From: Sialis fuliginosa
Lineage: Eukaryota > Arthropoda > Insecta > Megaloptera > Sialidae
Assembly (NCBI GenBank): GCA_961205875.1
Contig: OY540813.1
Span: 1,769,001 to 1,833,000 of the forward strand
DNA: 64,000 bases
Reading direction: 5' to 3'
The notes below the pieces were generated by a model. It worked only from the letters and a program-made list of their open reading frames with translations. It was not told where the DNA came from and searched no databases. The translations under genes were made by a program, and so were the position numbers. Of the stretch, positions 38,001-48,828 are shown in pieces (within the stretch, counting starts at the first letter, position 1; each line of letters starts with the position of its first letter).

Positions 38001-38840
38001 ATCAAAGAAATATGACAGTGTATTAAGTCAACTTTTATAATATTTACCTTCATAATATTTCTATGATCATAGTTAATGACGTTCTCTTATATTTGATCAA
38101 AGTTTTTTGACGTCAAAAACAAAATGGCGACTACCAAGTTATCACTGACAGTTACAGTTACATAATTATTAATATATGAATATCAAAAAAATCCAGTATT
38201 ATACGATAATCTTCTTATCGATTATAAAAACCACAATACACGGTTGTAAATTCAAACCTCGATAGCGTCAATTGACGAACATCCACACACTGATATTCAA
38301 AATGCACCAAAAAAGAAGAAAATATCCCTAGATAATATTGAGAAAATATTAATCAAATATTTTATGTAGTGTAATAGAACAAAATCTTATATTTTATCAA
38401 AGAAATATAATCAAATCTTTGACATATTTATTTGATAGTGTAATAGCCGCCTAAGGCACGTACATATACTTTTACAGGCTAGTTTTTGGAAATAAAATTC
38501 ACTGACTTTTCCCTGACGTGCAGACATAAAATTTGAAGACTTTTTTTTTTTTTTTGGTCATAACATGAAAATTTTACACTTCAATTCAATTACCTTTTTC
38601 TCTTTTTTTGTTCGTCAATTAAACTTGATAAATTTTTTTTCCCTGAGTTTCGAACAAAAATTAATAAATTCCCTGACTTTTCAGAATTTTAAATAAATTC
38701 CCTGACTTCCCCTGACCACTTTAGGCTTCCCTGACTTTCCACTCTGTTTTAAGTAAAATACCATTTCATATAAAATTGGCAACAATCATTTTTGATATGT
38801 ATATGAAATCGGTGAGGTTTCACACGTACAAATGTGTGTG

Positions 38841-38875
<35 letters not shown>

Positions 38876-41800
38876 GTCTGCAGCAACGACAGACCAGAAT
38901 AATACATGAATCACTCCAGACGCTCGCTAATCTGAACGCGCACTTTCTCTGTCTCTCTCACACACAGACACACAGACATTGCAAATGTTTGCAGTCAACA
39001 CAACACGACTTGTTATCTGTGTTTTTTATGTAACACACGTACAAAAAACCATCCAGTACAATAAGTACGAAAATTAACAGAAAAAACTTGTAATGTTAAA
39101 ATAAAGTAACTGAAATCACCCTACATTCTGAATTATTAATTAATCATTTTTTATATGGGCTGAATTCAGTGGTACGTTACCCAAGTTTAGACCCCCCTCC
39201 CCCCCTCCCCCGAATTCGTCAATATACATTATTTAATTTAAAAACTATAAAAATTACATATAAATAAAAACAAACTTGTTTGTTTAAACGTCAAAAATTT
39301 ATCTAAGAAAAGGTAAACGCAAGCTTTCGATTCACAGAATCATCGTCAGGCTATTAATAAAGATTTAAATTTGAGAACGATGTCGTTATCTCAATAATAT
39401 TCATGTGTGATTACCTTTTCTTAAATAAATTTTTGACGTCTAAACAAACAAGTTTGTTTTTATTTATATTTAACGTCACTACTATTATATTATTAAAATT
39501 ACATATAAATATAATTACAAAAAAAATTACCGCCCACCCCGCCACAATTGTGAAATTATAAAACATTAAAAAATTTAAAAATATTCCCCCCCAATTTTTT
39601 TTCTGGGTGCGCTCCTGCATTACACATTACCAAGGGCCTAGGGAAGAGAAATAAGTGTAAGACGATATTGATATTTTTTTTGTTCAATCGAAAAAATTGG
39701 ATAGACCAAAAAAAAAAACATTTTTTTAATGGGGGCTCATGTTTTTCATTTGTCTACAGCTCCTAAACGTATTTTCGCAATTTTTCTAAACCCTGTATTA
39801 CACTTTTTCAAATTTAGTTCAATTTATATTCTCGATTTATTGATGTTATTAAATATTAAAACAAGTTATATTTTTCCGTCAGGTTTTTCTAGTGATTTCT
39901 AGGGACATTAATGTTCGCCAACTAAAATTTTTTTCTATTTATCGAAAAAATATTTCTTGTTTATAATTTTTGATAGCACAATTTTTCGAAATAGATATAA
40001 AAAAATGTGTAACCTTCGGAAATTTTTTTTTATAGAATCTAACCTTAACATTCTATAGGGGGGGGGGGGGGTAAATGAGATCCTTATACCTCCCTGGGAT
40101 ATAATTTAACCGAAAAGAATGAGAGGTAAGGCATATTTTTAATTAAAAAAAAAAATTTTTAAGAATATTTCATATGAAAATTAAAAAAAATTAATTTATG
40201 GAGAAAAAAAAACCTCACATTATTATATAACTTAATTAACCCGTTAAATTAGAGGGTAATTTTTTTTTCCAAAATCTCTCCCCCCCCCCTTAACAATGGA
40301 AAATTTTAGGTATAAATTGCGTAATTTGTAAAGAGTATTTTTTTTCTAATAATTATTTGCGGACGCCACTGGCCGATTCCATTCGGAGCTAAACGGTAAC
40401 AATTTTAATTAGTGTTTTATGAATCCTATCTCAAAATGAGAACTGACACATATTTAAAAGCAGGGGGTAGCTAAAAAAAACCCTGACGCCGGCCCTGTAA
40501 GTAATCCGCAACCTTGAGACGAAACCACTGCAGTTTGCAATTATACAGAACTATTTGATCGGATAATTGCGGAAGCGGTCGAATAAAAAACCTTAACACG
40601 TGTGGCCTTATCTATCACACATGCGCCTATCAACGTGTTAATAATAATGTGCATCTGTAATAATTGCAAAATACAATTTAACACCGCATCGTAGTTGGCC
40701 TTCGCACATGCCCGACGTATACGTACTACAGTGCTCCCGTTTAATTATTAAACTGGACAAAAGGTCATAATTTCACAAGGTACTTGCACCAGTTTTTTTA
40801 ATAATTAAATCTACCGAATTAGAAATATTTGTTGATATTTGATTACAGTAAAAGCTCTTTATTCACGGGGTATATGTTCCATAAATATGCCGCGAATACA
40901 GAAACCGTGAATACGGAATGGTAATTTATATGGGATTATAGGGGATACGTTCCTAGGTGACAAAATAAATAAACAAATACAATATAAAAAAAATCAATTT
41001 AATTGAAGTTTTTGACCATATTGATTAATTATTATCTTCAGGCTTAGGCAATGGTTTAAAGAATTTTGTAATTTTTTCTTGCTTGGCAGTTTTTAAAAGC
41101 TCCTTCAATTCAGACTGATATTCAGCAGTGGCCTTAGCAATTTGCCTCTTAAAAATAAGACTTCGTTCCATAGACGGATCAATTTTCATAAAGAAATCAC
41201 AAAGCTCATTTGCCATTCTTAAACCTTCACTAAGAATTTTCAAATTAAATGTCACGTTTCCAATTTTCATATATTTGGTAGCATATTGAAATACATCCTT
41301 AACAACATACTTTAGGCAAAGTTGTAATAAGGTCTATCTTACTTTTTTATTAGTCCATTTGACGGCGTTTACAAAGGATATTGGGTTGGATACCTATTGG
41401 AATCCTTTTTATTATTATGTATGTACTGATTAGATCCGCGAATAAAGAAATCTTTAGCCGCGAATATAGGAATTGGGTCGCATTTTTTTAATCCGCGAAT
41501 AGTGAAAACGCGAATGAAGGAAGCGCGAATAAGGAGCTTTTACTGTACTACCATACATTTAACTGTCTTACAGCGTGATTTGATCACATGAGGCCAATAG
41601 GTGTCAAAATTATGGACATTTAAACTAATTATTAGTATAATCCTTTACATTGTTTCAAATTTGACTATTCTTATTAATATTTTTACATTGAAAATCGAAA
41701 ATGAAACAAAAATTATTTTTTTCCAATATTCTTCGATGGTTGAATTGAATAAAAGCAGGGCTTCGAACCGGAACTGAACCGAAAATCGGAAAAACCGTTA

Positions 41801-44800
41801 TTTTTTGCCGGAACGAAAACCGGAACCGAACCGAAATAAAAATATCGGTTTTTTCGGTTCAATACATGTTCAAATACGCGCGTTAACATGATCTTTTTCC
41901 CATTTCAATTGTCGTTCGGACTATCATACAAGTACCATAAAATGTTCTAAATTATGGCAGAAAATAAATTTTTAATATAAATAATTTTTTTTTAATTAAT
42001 CACTCGGAGCGTAACCGAAAACCGAAGCCCTGATTTTTTAAATTAAATCTACCGAATTAGAAATATTTCTATATATGTACATTTAACTGTCTTACAGCGT
42101 GATTTGATGACAATTGGCCAATAGGTGTCAAAATGGTAGACATTTAAACTAATTATTAGTATAATTTATTTATTACTTCCATGTTCTGAAAGAAATGGAA
42201 GTATTGTAATACCATCGAAAAATCGTGTCCGAGAAAATGATAAATTCTGATTGTACTAACTTCAAAACGTAAAGAAATGTTAATTTCCGCATGTGCCTGT
42301 ATGTCTGGATGTAGAATTATTTTTCGTTCACGATAACTACTGTAAAAATGCACCGATCTGAATTTTTTTTTGAGGAAAATGTTTGTCTCAGTGAGTACTC
42401 CAGACCTATTGATTTTGGTGCTAATCGGATTAGGGGTTTTGGAAATATTTGAAATTTTCGAAATTTTGTAACTTTTTTCGTCTAAAAAGCGAATATTGCG
42501 AGTATTATCTCACTAATTTTGATAAGATTTGGTACATTTGCAGTTCAATTGAATCTAAGAGACATTTATTATTTGTACGTGCCCAAACAGCCATTAAAGG
42601 GGTGAAAAACACACTTAAAATTTGAATTTTAAATACTAATTAATACGTCATTAATTCATGTTGCCTTGGAAACAAAAACTAAATTCAGATTGTCAAATTA
42701 GTTGTTCTACATATTTTGTAAATAATATGTTATATTAATCAAAAGAATAATCTTGTATACAAATCATACTCTTTGATAATCAAAATTGGGTTCAAAAAGC
42801 AATAAGTACAAAGCAAAAACTTTATAAAAAAATTTCCAATTATTTTTGTTCTTTTTCGTTTTAGTAGATTAATTACCGACGTCCAATCTTCCAGTAGTGA
42901 AAATTTGAATACTTTCCTCTGCTTATCTTACCAGTTATCAGTTTTCACTATTTTTTCAACATTTTGTCTTATGTCAGATATTACGTTTTGATACGTTACT
43001 AACCTCCTCAATTGTGTACGGTGGGCGTTAATGGGTTAATATAGTTTAATATACTACTATGTGCTAACTAGCGTAATTTATTAATTATTACTATTTTAAT
43101 TTTATTATTTTAATTTATTATTTTAATTTATTAAATATACTTTTGTCCAGTAATATTCAATTTTGGACCACTGTGTGTCTGTCTGATGTAATTTAGACGA
43201 AATAGTCCCCAGAGTACTCGTGCTTTATCTATAAAACAATTGTTTACATATTGTTTATTATCTTGTTATGTAATTACTGTCAAAAATGTTGTTATGGAAA
43301 GTTTTTATTAAATGTTTGCAAAAATTAAAAAATGCATGCATGTTTTTTTTAATAGACATTATATGTGATGTTTCAGAGAAAAATTCTAGGATTGGTTAGC
43401 TAATTTGAATGAATTAAATTTAGGTCAGGGTGACATAAAAATTTGACTTTCAAATCATTGACTTTTTTTTTCTAAATTATTCGTTGAAAAATGTACTGCT
43501 TATAAAAATAAAACATTTACCAAGTAAATGCACAATGCTTCCTCGTGCTAAATTCACCAAAGGTTGAACAATTTAAATAAAAACCGATAGTGTTTAGATA
43601 AATTGCCTGGAATTGGTTAACAATTTAATTTTTATACAATTTTACTAAAAAATATTAGTTCGAAATTTTTCTTAAAACGCACCTGATTATGTTTTCGTAT
43701 ATTTATAATTTTTTGACAATTTCAATCTAAATCTAAACTTTTTTTAATACGAACCAATTTTTTTCAAATACCGATTTTGCATGAAAAAATATAAAACTTT
43801 TGTTCGAAATACTTTTTCAGAAAATTTATTTTTTTATATAAATAGCAAAATTTGTAGAAACTGAATTTTCACAAATTTTTTACTCGAAAACCAAAACTTT
43901 TTAAGACAAGTTGAAAGAGGCAAAAATTTTAGGGGATATTAGTGTATAGATTTTAAAATACAGGCTGCATAAAAAATATTTTGGCTCATAACTATGAAGA
44001 CATTTTTGCATGGGCGCCGGGAGGGGGGTGCAAGGAGGTGCATTTACACACCCTTGGCAAAAAAGAAAAAACACATGAAATTTTTTTTTGGTCGTGCCAA
44101 TTTTAATTCCTAATTTTTTATAAATTTAAACAAAGCAAAAAGCATTTTTTTTAGTCATGCTAATTTCAACGCAGGTTTACTATTACAAAATTATTATTTT
44201 TTTAATTATCCTCGCGAGCTGCATGTAATTTAATTTTATATATCTAGATGCACCCCCCTGAAAGAAATTCTACCGGCGCCCATGCATTTTTGACCTAATT
44301 TTTTTCCAACATATATTTTTTTCGAAATAAAAAATGATTATCTTGAAATTTGTAGAATTTAACAAAACTTCTACAAATTCAATGTATATTAATAATTCAG
44401 ATATCGACTACAGGTATCAGATATGACTACAGGTATCAGATATAACAATATCAAGTTGATTAGCAATCAATAATGGCAGATCTACCATATCAGTAAATGT
44501 CTGTTATATTTCCTGCACAATTAGACATACCAAACTTTATTTAAATAATAAGAATTATGTATAATGAGATGTCTGGTCGTTATCACCACTTGTAATGATA
44601 ACGGCATTTACAATACATGCGATTATAAAGTAACTAGACACATATTATGTATAATGGCCTTGATTTTAAATATATAACCAGCTAAAACTCCTTCCTAATG
44701 CAATGGGAAGAAACCCTGGGGTAATCAGGGCAGGCAACATTCGTGAGACTCTTTATCTATGTGACAGGATTTACAATACATGCGATTATAAAGTAACTAG

Positions 44801-47800
44801 ACACATCTGTATGGCGGCCTTGATTTTGAATATAAAACAGCACTTAAAACTCCTTTCTGATGCAATGGGAAGAAACCCTGGGGTAATCAGGGCAGGCAAC
44901 AACTATGAGACTCTTTATCTCTGTAACGGGATTTACAATACATGCGATTATAAAGTAACTAGACACTTCTGTATACTAGCCTTGATTTTGAATATACAAC
45001 TAGCTAAAGGTTTTTCCTAATGCATGGGGGAAGAAACCCTGGGGTAATCAGGGCAGGCAACATTCATGAGACTCTTTATTTCTGTAACGGGATTTACAAT
45101 ACATGCGATTATAAAGTAACTAGACACTTCTGTATGCTAGCCTTGATTTTAAATATACAACTAGCTAAAGCTTTTTCCTAATGCAGTGGCAAGAAACCCT
45201 GGGGTAATCAGGGCAGGCAACATTCATGAGACTCTTAATTTCTGTAACGGGATTTACAATACATGCGATTATAAAATATCTAGACACATTCAGTGAGTCA
45301 GTATCAAAATGCCGTATCTTTTTATTGAATTGGGTTAGAAATTTGAATTTTTTACAGAACTATGAGGCTGTAAACCTTAGTATTCGATATTAATTTCAAC
45401 TTGATACCTCTAGCAGTTCTTGAGAAAAAGAGTATTTACGATCAGACAGACAGACGGACAACAAAGTGTTCCGTTTTTCATTTTAAGGAATGGAACCTTA
45501 AAAAATGAAAATAGACGTGGTTTTACATTATAAATAGACAGTTTCTACTACGCCCTTATTTAAGAAGAAATAAAACAGTTCCGTGGCGCCTATGTCGGAT
45601 ATTTTTAAATAAAATAAAACAAATGTACCCGTCAAGAATTCAAATTCAAACATAAATAATTAATATTTACACTTAACTGCATTGTTTATTTTTCATATTT
45701 AAATACACTTTTAATTATTCAACATGCGATCGTTTTAGCAGATTAACAATTATATAGTAATAATTATAAACTATAGTGTATAAAAACACACCTATTTATA
45801 TGTTTATAGAAATGCTCCGAATCAGAAAAAAACACTGGCGATAAGTAGGTATAGCATGAGAACAAAACATAAGATTTTTTTATGCTCGAGTAATTTAATA
45901 GGTCTTTAAAGTGCGCATATTTTAAATAACTTTTTTTTAGAAAAATGTTAAATAATATTTCAGATTTAGCACTTCCGGTTTTAAAGAGCTGTGGAAATGT
46001 CCACTGTAATTCTGGGTGAAAATGCAAACGCGAAGATTATATCTAATGAAATATTAGTTTGATATATTAATAGATCACTTTGTTGTTTGTCCGTCTGTCT
46101 GACCGTCAAGACTCAGAAGGTATCAAGTTGAAATTAAGGTTAATACGAATAATATGGGTATTCTGACGTCGCTACTATCAAAAATCACGTGTTGATGTGT
46201 TAGAATAGAGTAGAATGTGCTGTATCTATTGTAACATATAGGAATAAAAAAAATACGACCTTTCAATGAAAAATTTGAAATATTACGTGAAAAACTTTTT
46301 TACATTGTTTCAAATTTGACGATTCTTTCTTTTATATATTTTGTGTCGTAGTACTTATCATTAGCAAGTGTCCATCACTGCGTGCTCATTACTGGTTTTA
46401 CTTTATCCATTACTGGAGAAAAAAATATAAACAAAATAAAAAGGCTATAATTTAAAAAACAAACTATATTTGCGGATTTTGATAATAAAATTGATTAAAT
46501 AAAGAGTTACTTGTTTTATTAGTAACATGAGTTCTTTATAGCGGCCATAACTGGTACCTTTACGTTATTTAGTTAAAGAGATTGTTGATTTGAATGATAC
46601 ACTCGATTAAAATGTAGAAGATAATAAATATATATACAGTATGGTCGTTAAGTTCTGTCACGCTTATGAATTGTAATAAATCATAACAAATACACCTTTA
46701 TTTAGGCTTTCATAAGTTAAAAGTTTAGAACTGTTTATATAATTTGCAATTATCATATAAACGTAGAATTTTATGTATAACAGCATACATTGGTCAAATG
46801 CGTGTCGGATATGGCGCGATTGGTGTTCCGTACCGAGCGTAACTATGTTTAGGTAATTAAGTGCGAACCGGATATGAGAGGGGATATAGTGTGTGATAGA
46901 CACAAAGACAGTGTTGATTCCATATGTGCTCAGTTTATTTCGATTTCGGTACAAAACATTAATTTTATTCGAAACAAAAATAATTTTAATTATTTTTAAA
47001 ATAAAAAAATCCTAAAAATTATGTTAAATTTAACAATTTGTTGAAGTTGGTTTTATTACATTCTTTTTTAAAAGTATTAAATATTTTGACAGTGACTTCA
47101 AAAACTGTTTATATACTTTTATATACTTTTTAATGTTTTTAGATTTTTTAATAAAAATAACGGTTTTTTCGGTTCAGTACATGTTAAAAAACGCGCGTTA
47201 ACATGATCTTATTTCCCACTTCAATTGTCGTTCGGACTATCATACAAGTACCATAAAATATTCTAAATTATGGTAGAAAAAATTTTTTCAATACAAATAA
47301 TTTTTTTTTAAATTAATCACACGGAGTTGAACCGAAAACCGAAAAAACCAGAAAAACCGTTATTTTTTGCGGAACGAAAACCGGAACCGAACCGAAATAT
47401 ATATTTTTACTCGAACCGGAGCGAAAACCGAAACGAAAAAAATAACGGTTCGAAGCCCTGAAAAATACACATGTAAATAAATAAATAATATGCCCCTCAT
47501 GTTTATATAAAATTCGAAACCGGCCCGATTCTTGAAAAGTTTGTGACCCCTGCTCTACAGTATTGCTATGATCACATTATAGACAGTAAGTAGGTCTAGC
47601 CCCCTTTGTTAACTGGAATATAACTGTCAATTTTCCCCTATCTATAAAACAACCGGTATTTCTATCAAATGTGACCCAAACTGGTGTTAACGCGACCGTT
47701 TCTCATTAAATTTATTCTACAATTTTCATTTCTAAGCTCTTCAAAGAAAAGGGGTCACTCACAGCTACCCATTGTATTTATTTAATAAGACAGGGTCCAG

Positions 47801-48808
47801 TCTAGAAAAAACTAACATCCGTTCAGTATAGGGTTGATAATAAAAAATCATAATAATAAAAATAATGGGTATTCCAGTTTGAACACAGTTTAGAAAATAA
47901 GGGGAGTTTATAATAAAGGGGGTCAGTCATATTCTAGTATTTGTTCACTAAAATTGACGGTTAAGCCGTTGAAAATGATATAAATTAATAATTTTTGGAA
48001 TTAATTAGGATTTTCACTATTTTCATTTATCTTAGAACCTTGAAATTTAGTATATATATTCCTCTGGGGGATCAAGATGCCAACTAGTTTATAATAATTT
48101 GGAATAAATTCTGAAATATTATAAAACGTAAGAACTCGTTCAAAAGGCGCCGTTGTTAAAGATAACATATCATTGAATGCTTTGCATTATGAAAAAAATA
48201 AATAGTAGTTTTATATAAAAACAATAGAAGTTATCAAGAAAATATTGTAGAATATAACAGTCAATCAAAATCAATTAAAAATACTTCAAATTAACTGTCT
48301 CATCGTAATTAAATGTTAAATCTTATTATAAAAATACAGTCCACTAATTGTAAGAAATAAAAATATTAACTACTAAACGGATTTTATTCCGGTTTTCACT
48401 AATGGGTAGAGCGTTTCACGAGAAAGGTTTAGAATTTTGTGTAAATTAATCGTAGGAGATGTATTTTCACGTGCGTTACGTAAATAGTCAGTGATAGGTA
48501 AGTAAAAACGAGGTTTATTACAGATTATATTTATATCCCCGGATAACAGTATATTGTAAACGAATTCATTCTCGATTGGTGTTATATTGTCAGTGTGTCT
48601 GACGGTTTCTTGTTAATTGATGGTTAAAATTATTTTGTAGATGATATGTTAGGTTTTGTAACTTACCGTGTTCGTTGGCTGTAGCGCGTGGGTGTGCGGG
48701 GGCGGCGGCGGCGGAGCGGGCCGCTTGGCCACGCACGTAAACACACCCAGCGCGACGCTCAGCACAACCACGCACAGCACTAGCAGAAGCGCGCTACCCT
48801 CCGTCACT
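26076..48808 (-). CDS. PMEPA1/LDLRAD4-like single-pass membrane protein, 3' three exons
   Basis: Minus-strand exons are 48808-48667, 27930-27654 and 26293-26076, with GT-AG borders and matching phases (0, then 1). The first encodes a hydrophobic transmembrane span (SALLLVLCVVVLSVALGVF), then CVAKRP and a poly-Pro run. The second begins exactly at an ATG. It holds a Gly run and a conserved-looking tail ending 'YQKCVRAPPNRTVWD'. The third starts ESPPSY and ends in a Pro/His/Gln-rich tail (VVVVPRRPPL). PPNR matches the Smad-interaction motif and PPSY the WW-binding PPxY motif (NEDD4-type ligases) of vertebrate PMEPA1/LDLRAD4, TGF-beta antagonists at endosomal membranes. The rest of the protein, including any LDL-receptor class A domain, must lie upstream of 48808. 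The first intron seen is about 20.7 kb. The exons are secure; the family call is an inference from motifs and layout. Confidence 0.68.
26510..26910. repeat. Tandem repeat, three C-rich units, in the last intron
   Basis: 'cttataagtataaa' followed by a C-rich tract, 'aattgactca' and 'cttacgtaagtaa' recurs three times at roughly 110-145 bp spacing. The C runs differ in length between copies (up to about 16). Confidence 0.75.
27310..27650. repeat. Minisatellite abutting the donor splice site of exon 27654-27930
   Basis: Four copies of a unit including 'attaattgttgcaacaaata' and 'aataataaacaaataac', followed by 'attcattgttgctt'. Two long copies and two shortened ones. The last copy runs up to the GT of the minus-strand donor at 27653. 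Confidence 0.85.
27942..28887. repeat. Seven-copy 140-146 bp minisatellite just upstream of the acceptor
   Basis: Units start 'catacgtgtaaggagttgct' at 27942, 28088, 28228, 28368, 28510, 28652 and 28794. They are nearly identical, differing in A-run length and a few variant sites ('aaggccca' versus 'aaggttca'). The array begins 12 bp from the exon border at 27930. Confidence 0.92.
29057..29256. mobile_element. MITE-like repeat with GGTGTCCAC ends
   Basis: 'gggtgtccactg' at the left and 'agtggacacc' at the right, with 'aagggaatttt' versus 'aaattccctgact' as imperfect inverted arms. A relative with repeated 'ttccctgact' lies at 38480-38745. Confidence 0.5.
31017..31250 (-). promoter_or_regulatory. 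Possible alternative first exon and promoter
   Basis: A GC-richer island in the long intron, ending on the minus strand in a consensus donor (CG|GTGAGT, 31016-31011). The next minus-strand acceptor is the exon at 27930, which begins with ATG. Splicing would yield a protein lacking the transmembrane exon. An upstream ATG at 31213 in a different frame would act as an uORF. No transcript evidence is available here. Confidence 0.4.
31290..31976. mobile_element. hAT-type non-autonomous transposon with 8-bp TSD
   Basis: Ends 'caggggcgccgact' and 'agtcggcgcccctg' are perfect 14-bp inverted repeats, flanked on both sides by TGTACTTG. An 8-bp duplication and CAGGG ends are typical of hAT. The interior is AT-rich with a run of about 12 C and no transposase. 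Confidence 0.88.
32276..32830. repeat. Direct duplication, two copies of about 270 bp
   Basis: The unit from 'ataaactactgtggctacca' through 'actcgctaaa(c/a)aggtgg' occurs at about 32276-32542 and 32550-32830. Copies are nearly identical apart from a short insertion and a C-run length change. Confidence 0.85.
33610..33993. mobile_element. Small DNA element with CAGTGGCGTAGA ends
   Basis: 'cagtggcgtaga' at the left is inverted as 'tctacgccactg' at the right. Runs of about 11 G and 11 C lie just inside the left end. The flanking 8 bp are similar but not identical, so a hAT origin is possible but not shown. Confidence 0.6.
34370..34790. repeat. Degraded relative of the element at 53158-53549
   Basis: Shares 'agacaaacatcatcggttat', 'cggaatatcaaat', 'aacgaagagtagttctttat' and 'gggaggagcctac' in the same order and orientation as 53190-53490. 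Terminal repeats are eroded. Confidence 0.7.
35234..35935 (-). mobile_element. Family F element (minus orientation)
   Basis: Starts 'tactggcactagtcttgg' in the terminal inverted-repeat position, followed by 'acatgaactcatgttactaa', and ends near 'taagtttaaatgtccac'. Related copies lie at 40780, 42040, 46300, 48940, 60460, 62360 and 63580. A matching opposite end ('ccaagactggtac') occurs at 36420, with a family D repeat between. Confidence 0.6.
36070..36330 (+). repeat. Family D dispersed repeat
   Basis: Carries 'aaccgatagtgttt' and 'gcacgaggaagca'-type text in inverted form relative to copies at 43500-43745 and 52180-52390. No ORF. Possibly the remains of one long element. Confidence 0.65.
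36480..36800. promoter_or_regulatory. GC/CpG-rich island in the intron, candidate regulatory region
   Basis: Strongly GC-rich against AT-rich surroundings, with many CG dinucleotides, a perfect CRE-like TGACGTCA near 36603, and CA/TG microsatellites at its right end. No splice-compatible exon is convincing. The ORFs here are compositional. Confidence 0.4.
37077..37417 (+). mobile_element. Family E MITE, copy 1 (internally shortened)
   Basis: Begins 'ggcggctattacactatca' and ends 'gccgcc', but jumps from 'cttggtagtcgcc' straight to the terminus, missing about 160 bp present in the 58131 copy. Confidence 0.8.
37958..38451 (-). mobile_element. Family E MITE, copy 2 (inverted), TAA target duplication
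   Basis: 'ggcggctattacactatca' at the left, 'tgatagtgtaatagccgcc' at the right, flanked by TAA on both sides. The interior is the reverse complement of copies 1 and 3. TIRs and a TWA duplication suggest PIF/Harbinger. Confidence 0.85.
38480..38745. repeat. Repeat rich in 'ttccctgact'
   Basis: Several 'ttccctgact(tt)' motifs in a row, related to the element at 29057-29256. No coding content. Confidence 0.45.
38831..38878. repeat. (TG)n microsatellite
   Basis: About 23 TG dinucleotides with a single interruption; a CA-rich stretch lies about 80 bp downstream. Confidence 0.95.
39259..39468. mobile_element. 210-bp MITE with TIRs of about 52 bp
   Basis: 'aaataaaaacaaacttgttt' at the left and its reverse complement at the right, continuing through 'gacgtcaaaaattta' and 'aagaaaaggtaa'. 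The centre contains 'cgattcacagaatcatcg'. Confidence 0.8.
40846..41545. mobile_element. pogo/Tigger-type transposon remnant, TA target duplication
   Basis: Starts 'cagtaaaagctctttattc' and ends 'aataaggagcttttactg', inverted, flanked by TA on both sides. The CAGT...CTCxxTATTC terminus is typical of pogo/Tigger elements. It encodes only the end of a transposase (see 41025-41270). It sits within a family F copy, whose sequence resumes at 41546. Confidence 0.85.
41025..41270 (-). pseudogene. C-terminal fragment of a pogo-type transposase
   Basis: 81 residues, open to its stop, positioned inside the pogo element. The tail 'QEKITKFF' fits the PCNA-binding PIP-box pattern Q-x-x-I-x-x-F-F, reported for pogo-type transposases. 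The DNA-binding and DDE portions are missing, so it cannot catalyse transposition. It may be noncoding debris; the Met is only the first in frame. Confidence 0.6.
41756..42032. mobile_element. hAT-like MITE, CAGGGCTTCG ends
   Basis: 'cagggcttcgaaccgg' at the left pairs with 'accgaagccctg' at the right. The interior is full of 'gaaccgaa/ttcggttc' repeats. A 5'-truncated second copy lies at 47153-47460. No clear 8-bp duplication. Confidence 0.7.
42170..42690 (+). repeat. Family G dispersed repeat
   Basis: Contains 'gtctcagtgagtactccaga', 'ttttggtgctaatcggatta' and 'tgccttggaaacaaa'. Copies in the same orientation lie at 52390-52790 and 54085-54365. Probably the untranslated end of a retrotransposon; class uncertain. 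Confidence 0.65.
43500..43745 (-). repeat. Family D dispersed repeat
   Basis: Reverse complement of 36070-36330, same orientation as 52180-52390. Landmarks are 'accaagtaaatgcacaatgc', 'aaaaaccgatag' and 'aaaacgcacctga'. Confidence 0.7.
44007..44286. mobile_element. Small DNA element with TGCATGGGCGCCGG ends
   Basis: Perfect 14-bp terminal inverted repeats. The interior has one G-rich segment and no ORF. Short T runs flank both sides, so a target duplication cannot be confirmed. Confidence 0.65.
44605..45290. repeat. 160-162 bp minisatellite, about 4.3 copies
   Basis: 'atttacaatacatgcgatta' recurs at about 44607, 44769, 44931, 45092 and 45252. Units include 'gaaaccctggggtaatcagg' and 'gcaggcaaca'. 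A 105-codon open frame (44703-45020) is a by-product of the repeat. Confidence 0.9.
46300..46558 (+). repeat. Family F fragment
   Basis: Carries 'ttacttgttttattagtaac', 'atgagttc' and ends 'agcggccataactggtac', the family F right end. Confidence 0.6.
47153..47460. mobile_element. hAT-like MITE, second copy, 5'-truncated
   Basis: Shares 'cgcgcgttaacatgatctt' and 'gtcgttcggactatcataca' with 41870-41960 and ends 'ttcgaagccctg'. The left terminus is missing. Confidence 0.7.
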
Positions 48809-48828
48809 GTAAACAAAAGAAAAAAAAA

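Larger units (their letters stand above)
28888..48666. other. Remainder of the 20.7-kb intron of the PMEPA1-like gene
   Basis: Apart from the elements listed separately, this is AT-rich sequence full of decayed repeats. A possible Tigger/pogo-like terminus ('cagtagggcttccgtttacg') sits at 28914. No other coding exon could be supported on either strand. Short ORFs here lack recognisable domains. Confidence 0.6.

Noticed and set aside
44703..45020. 105-codon plus-strand ORF
   Set aside because: It is the translation of two and a half units of a 162-bp tandem repeat; no domain and no splice context.
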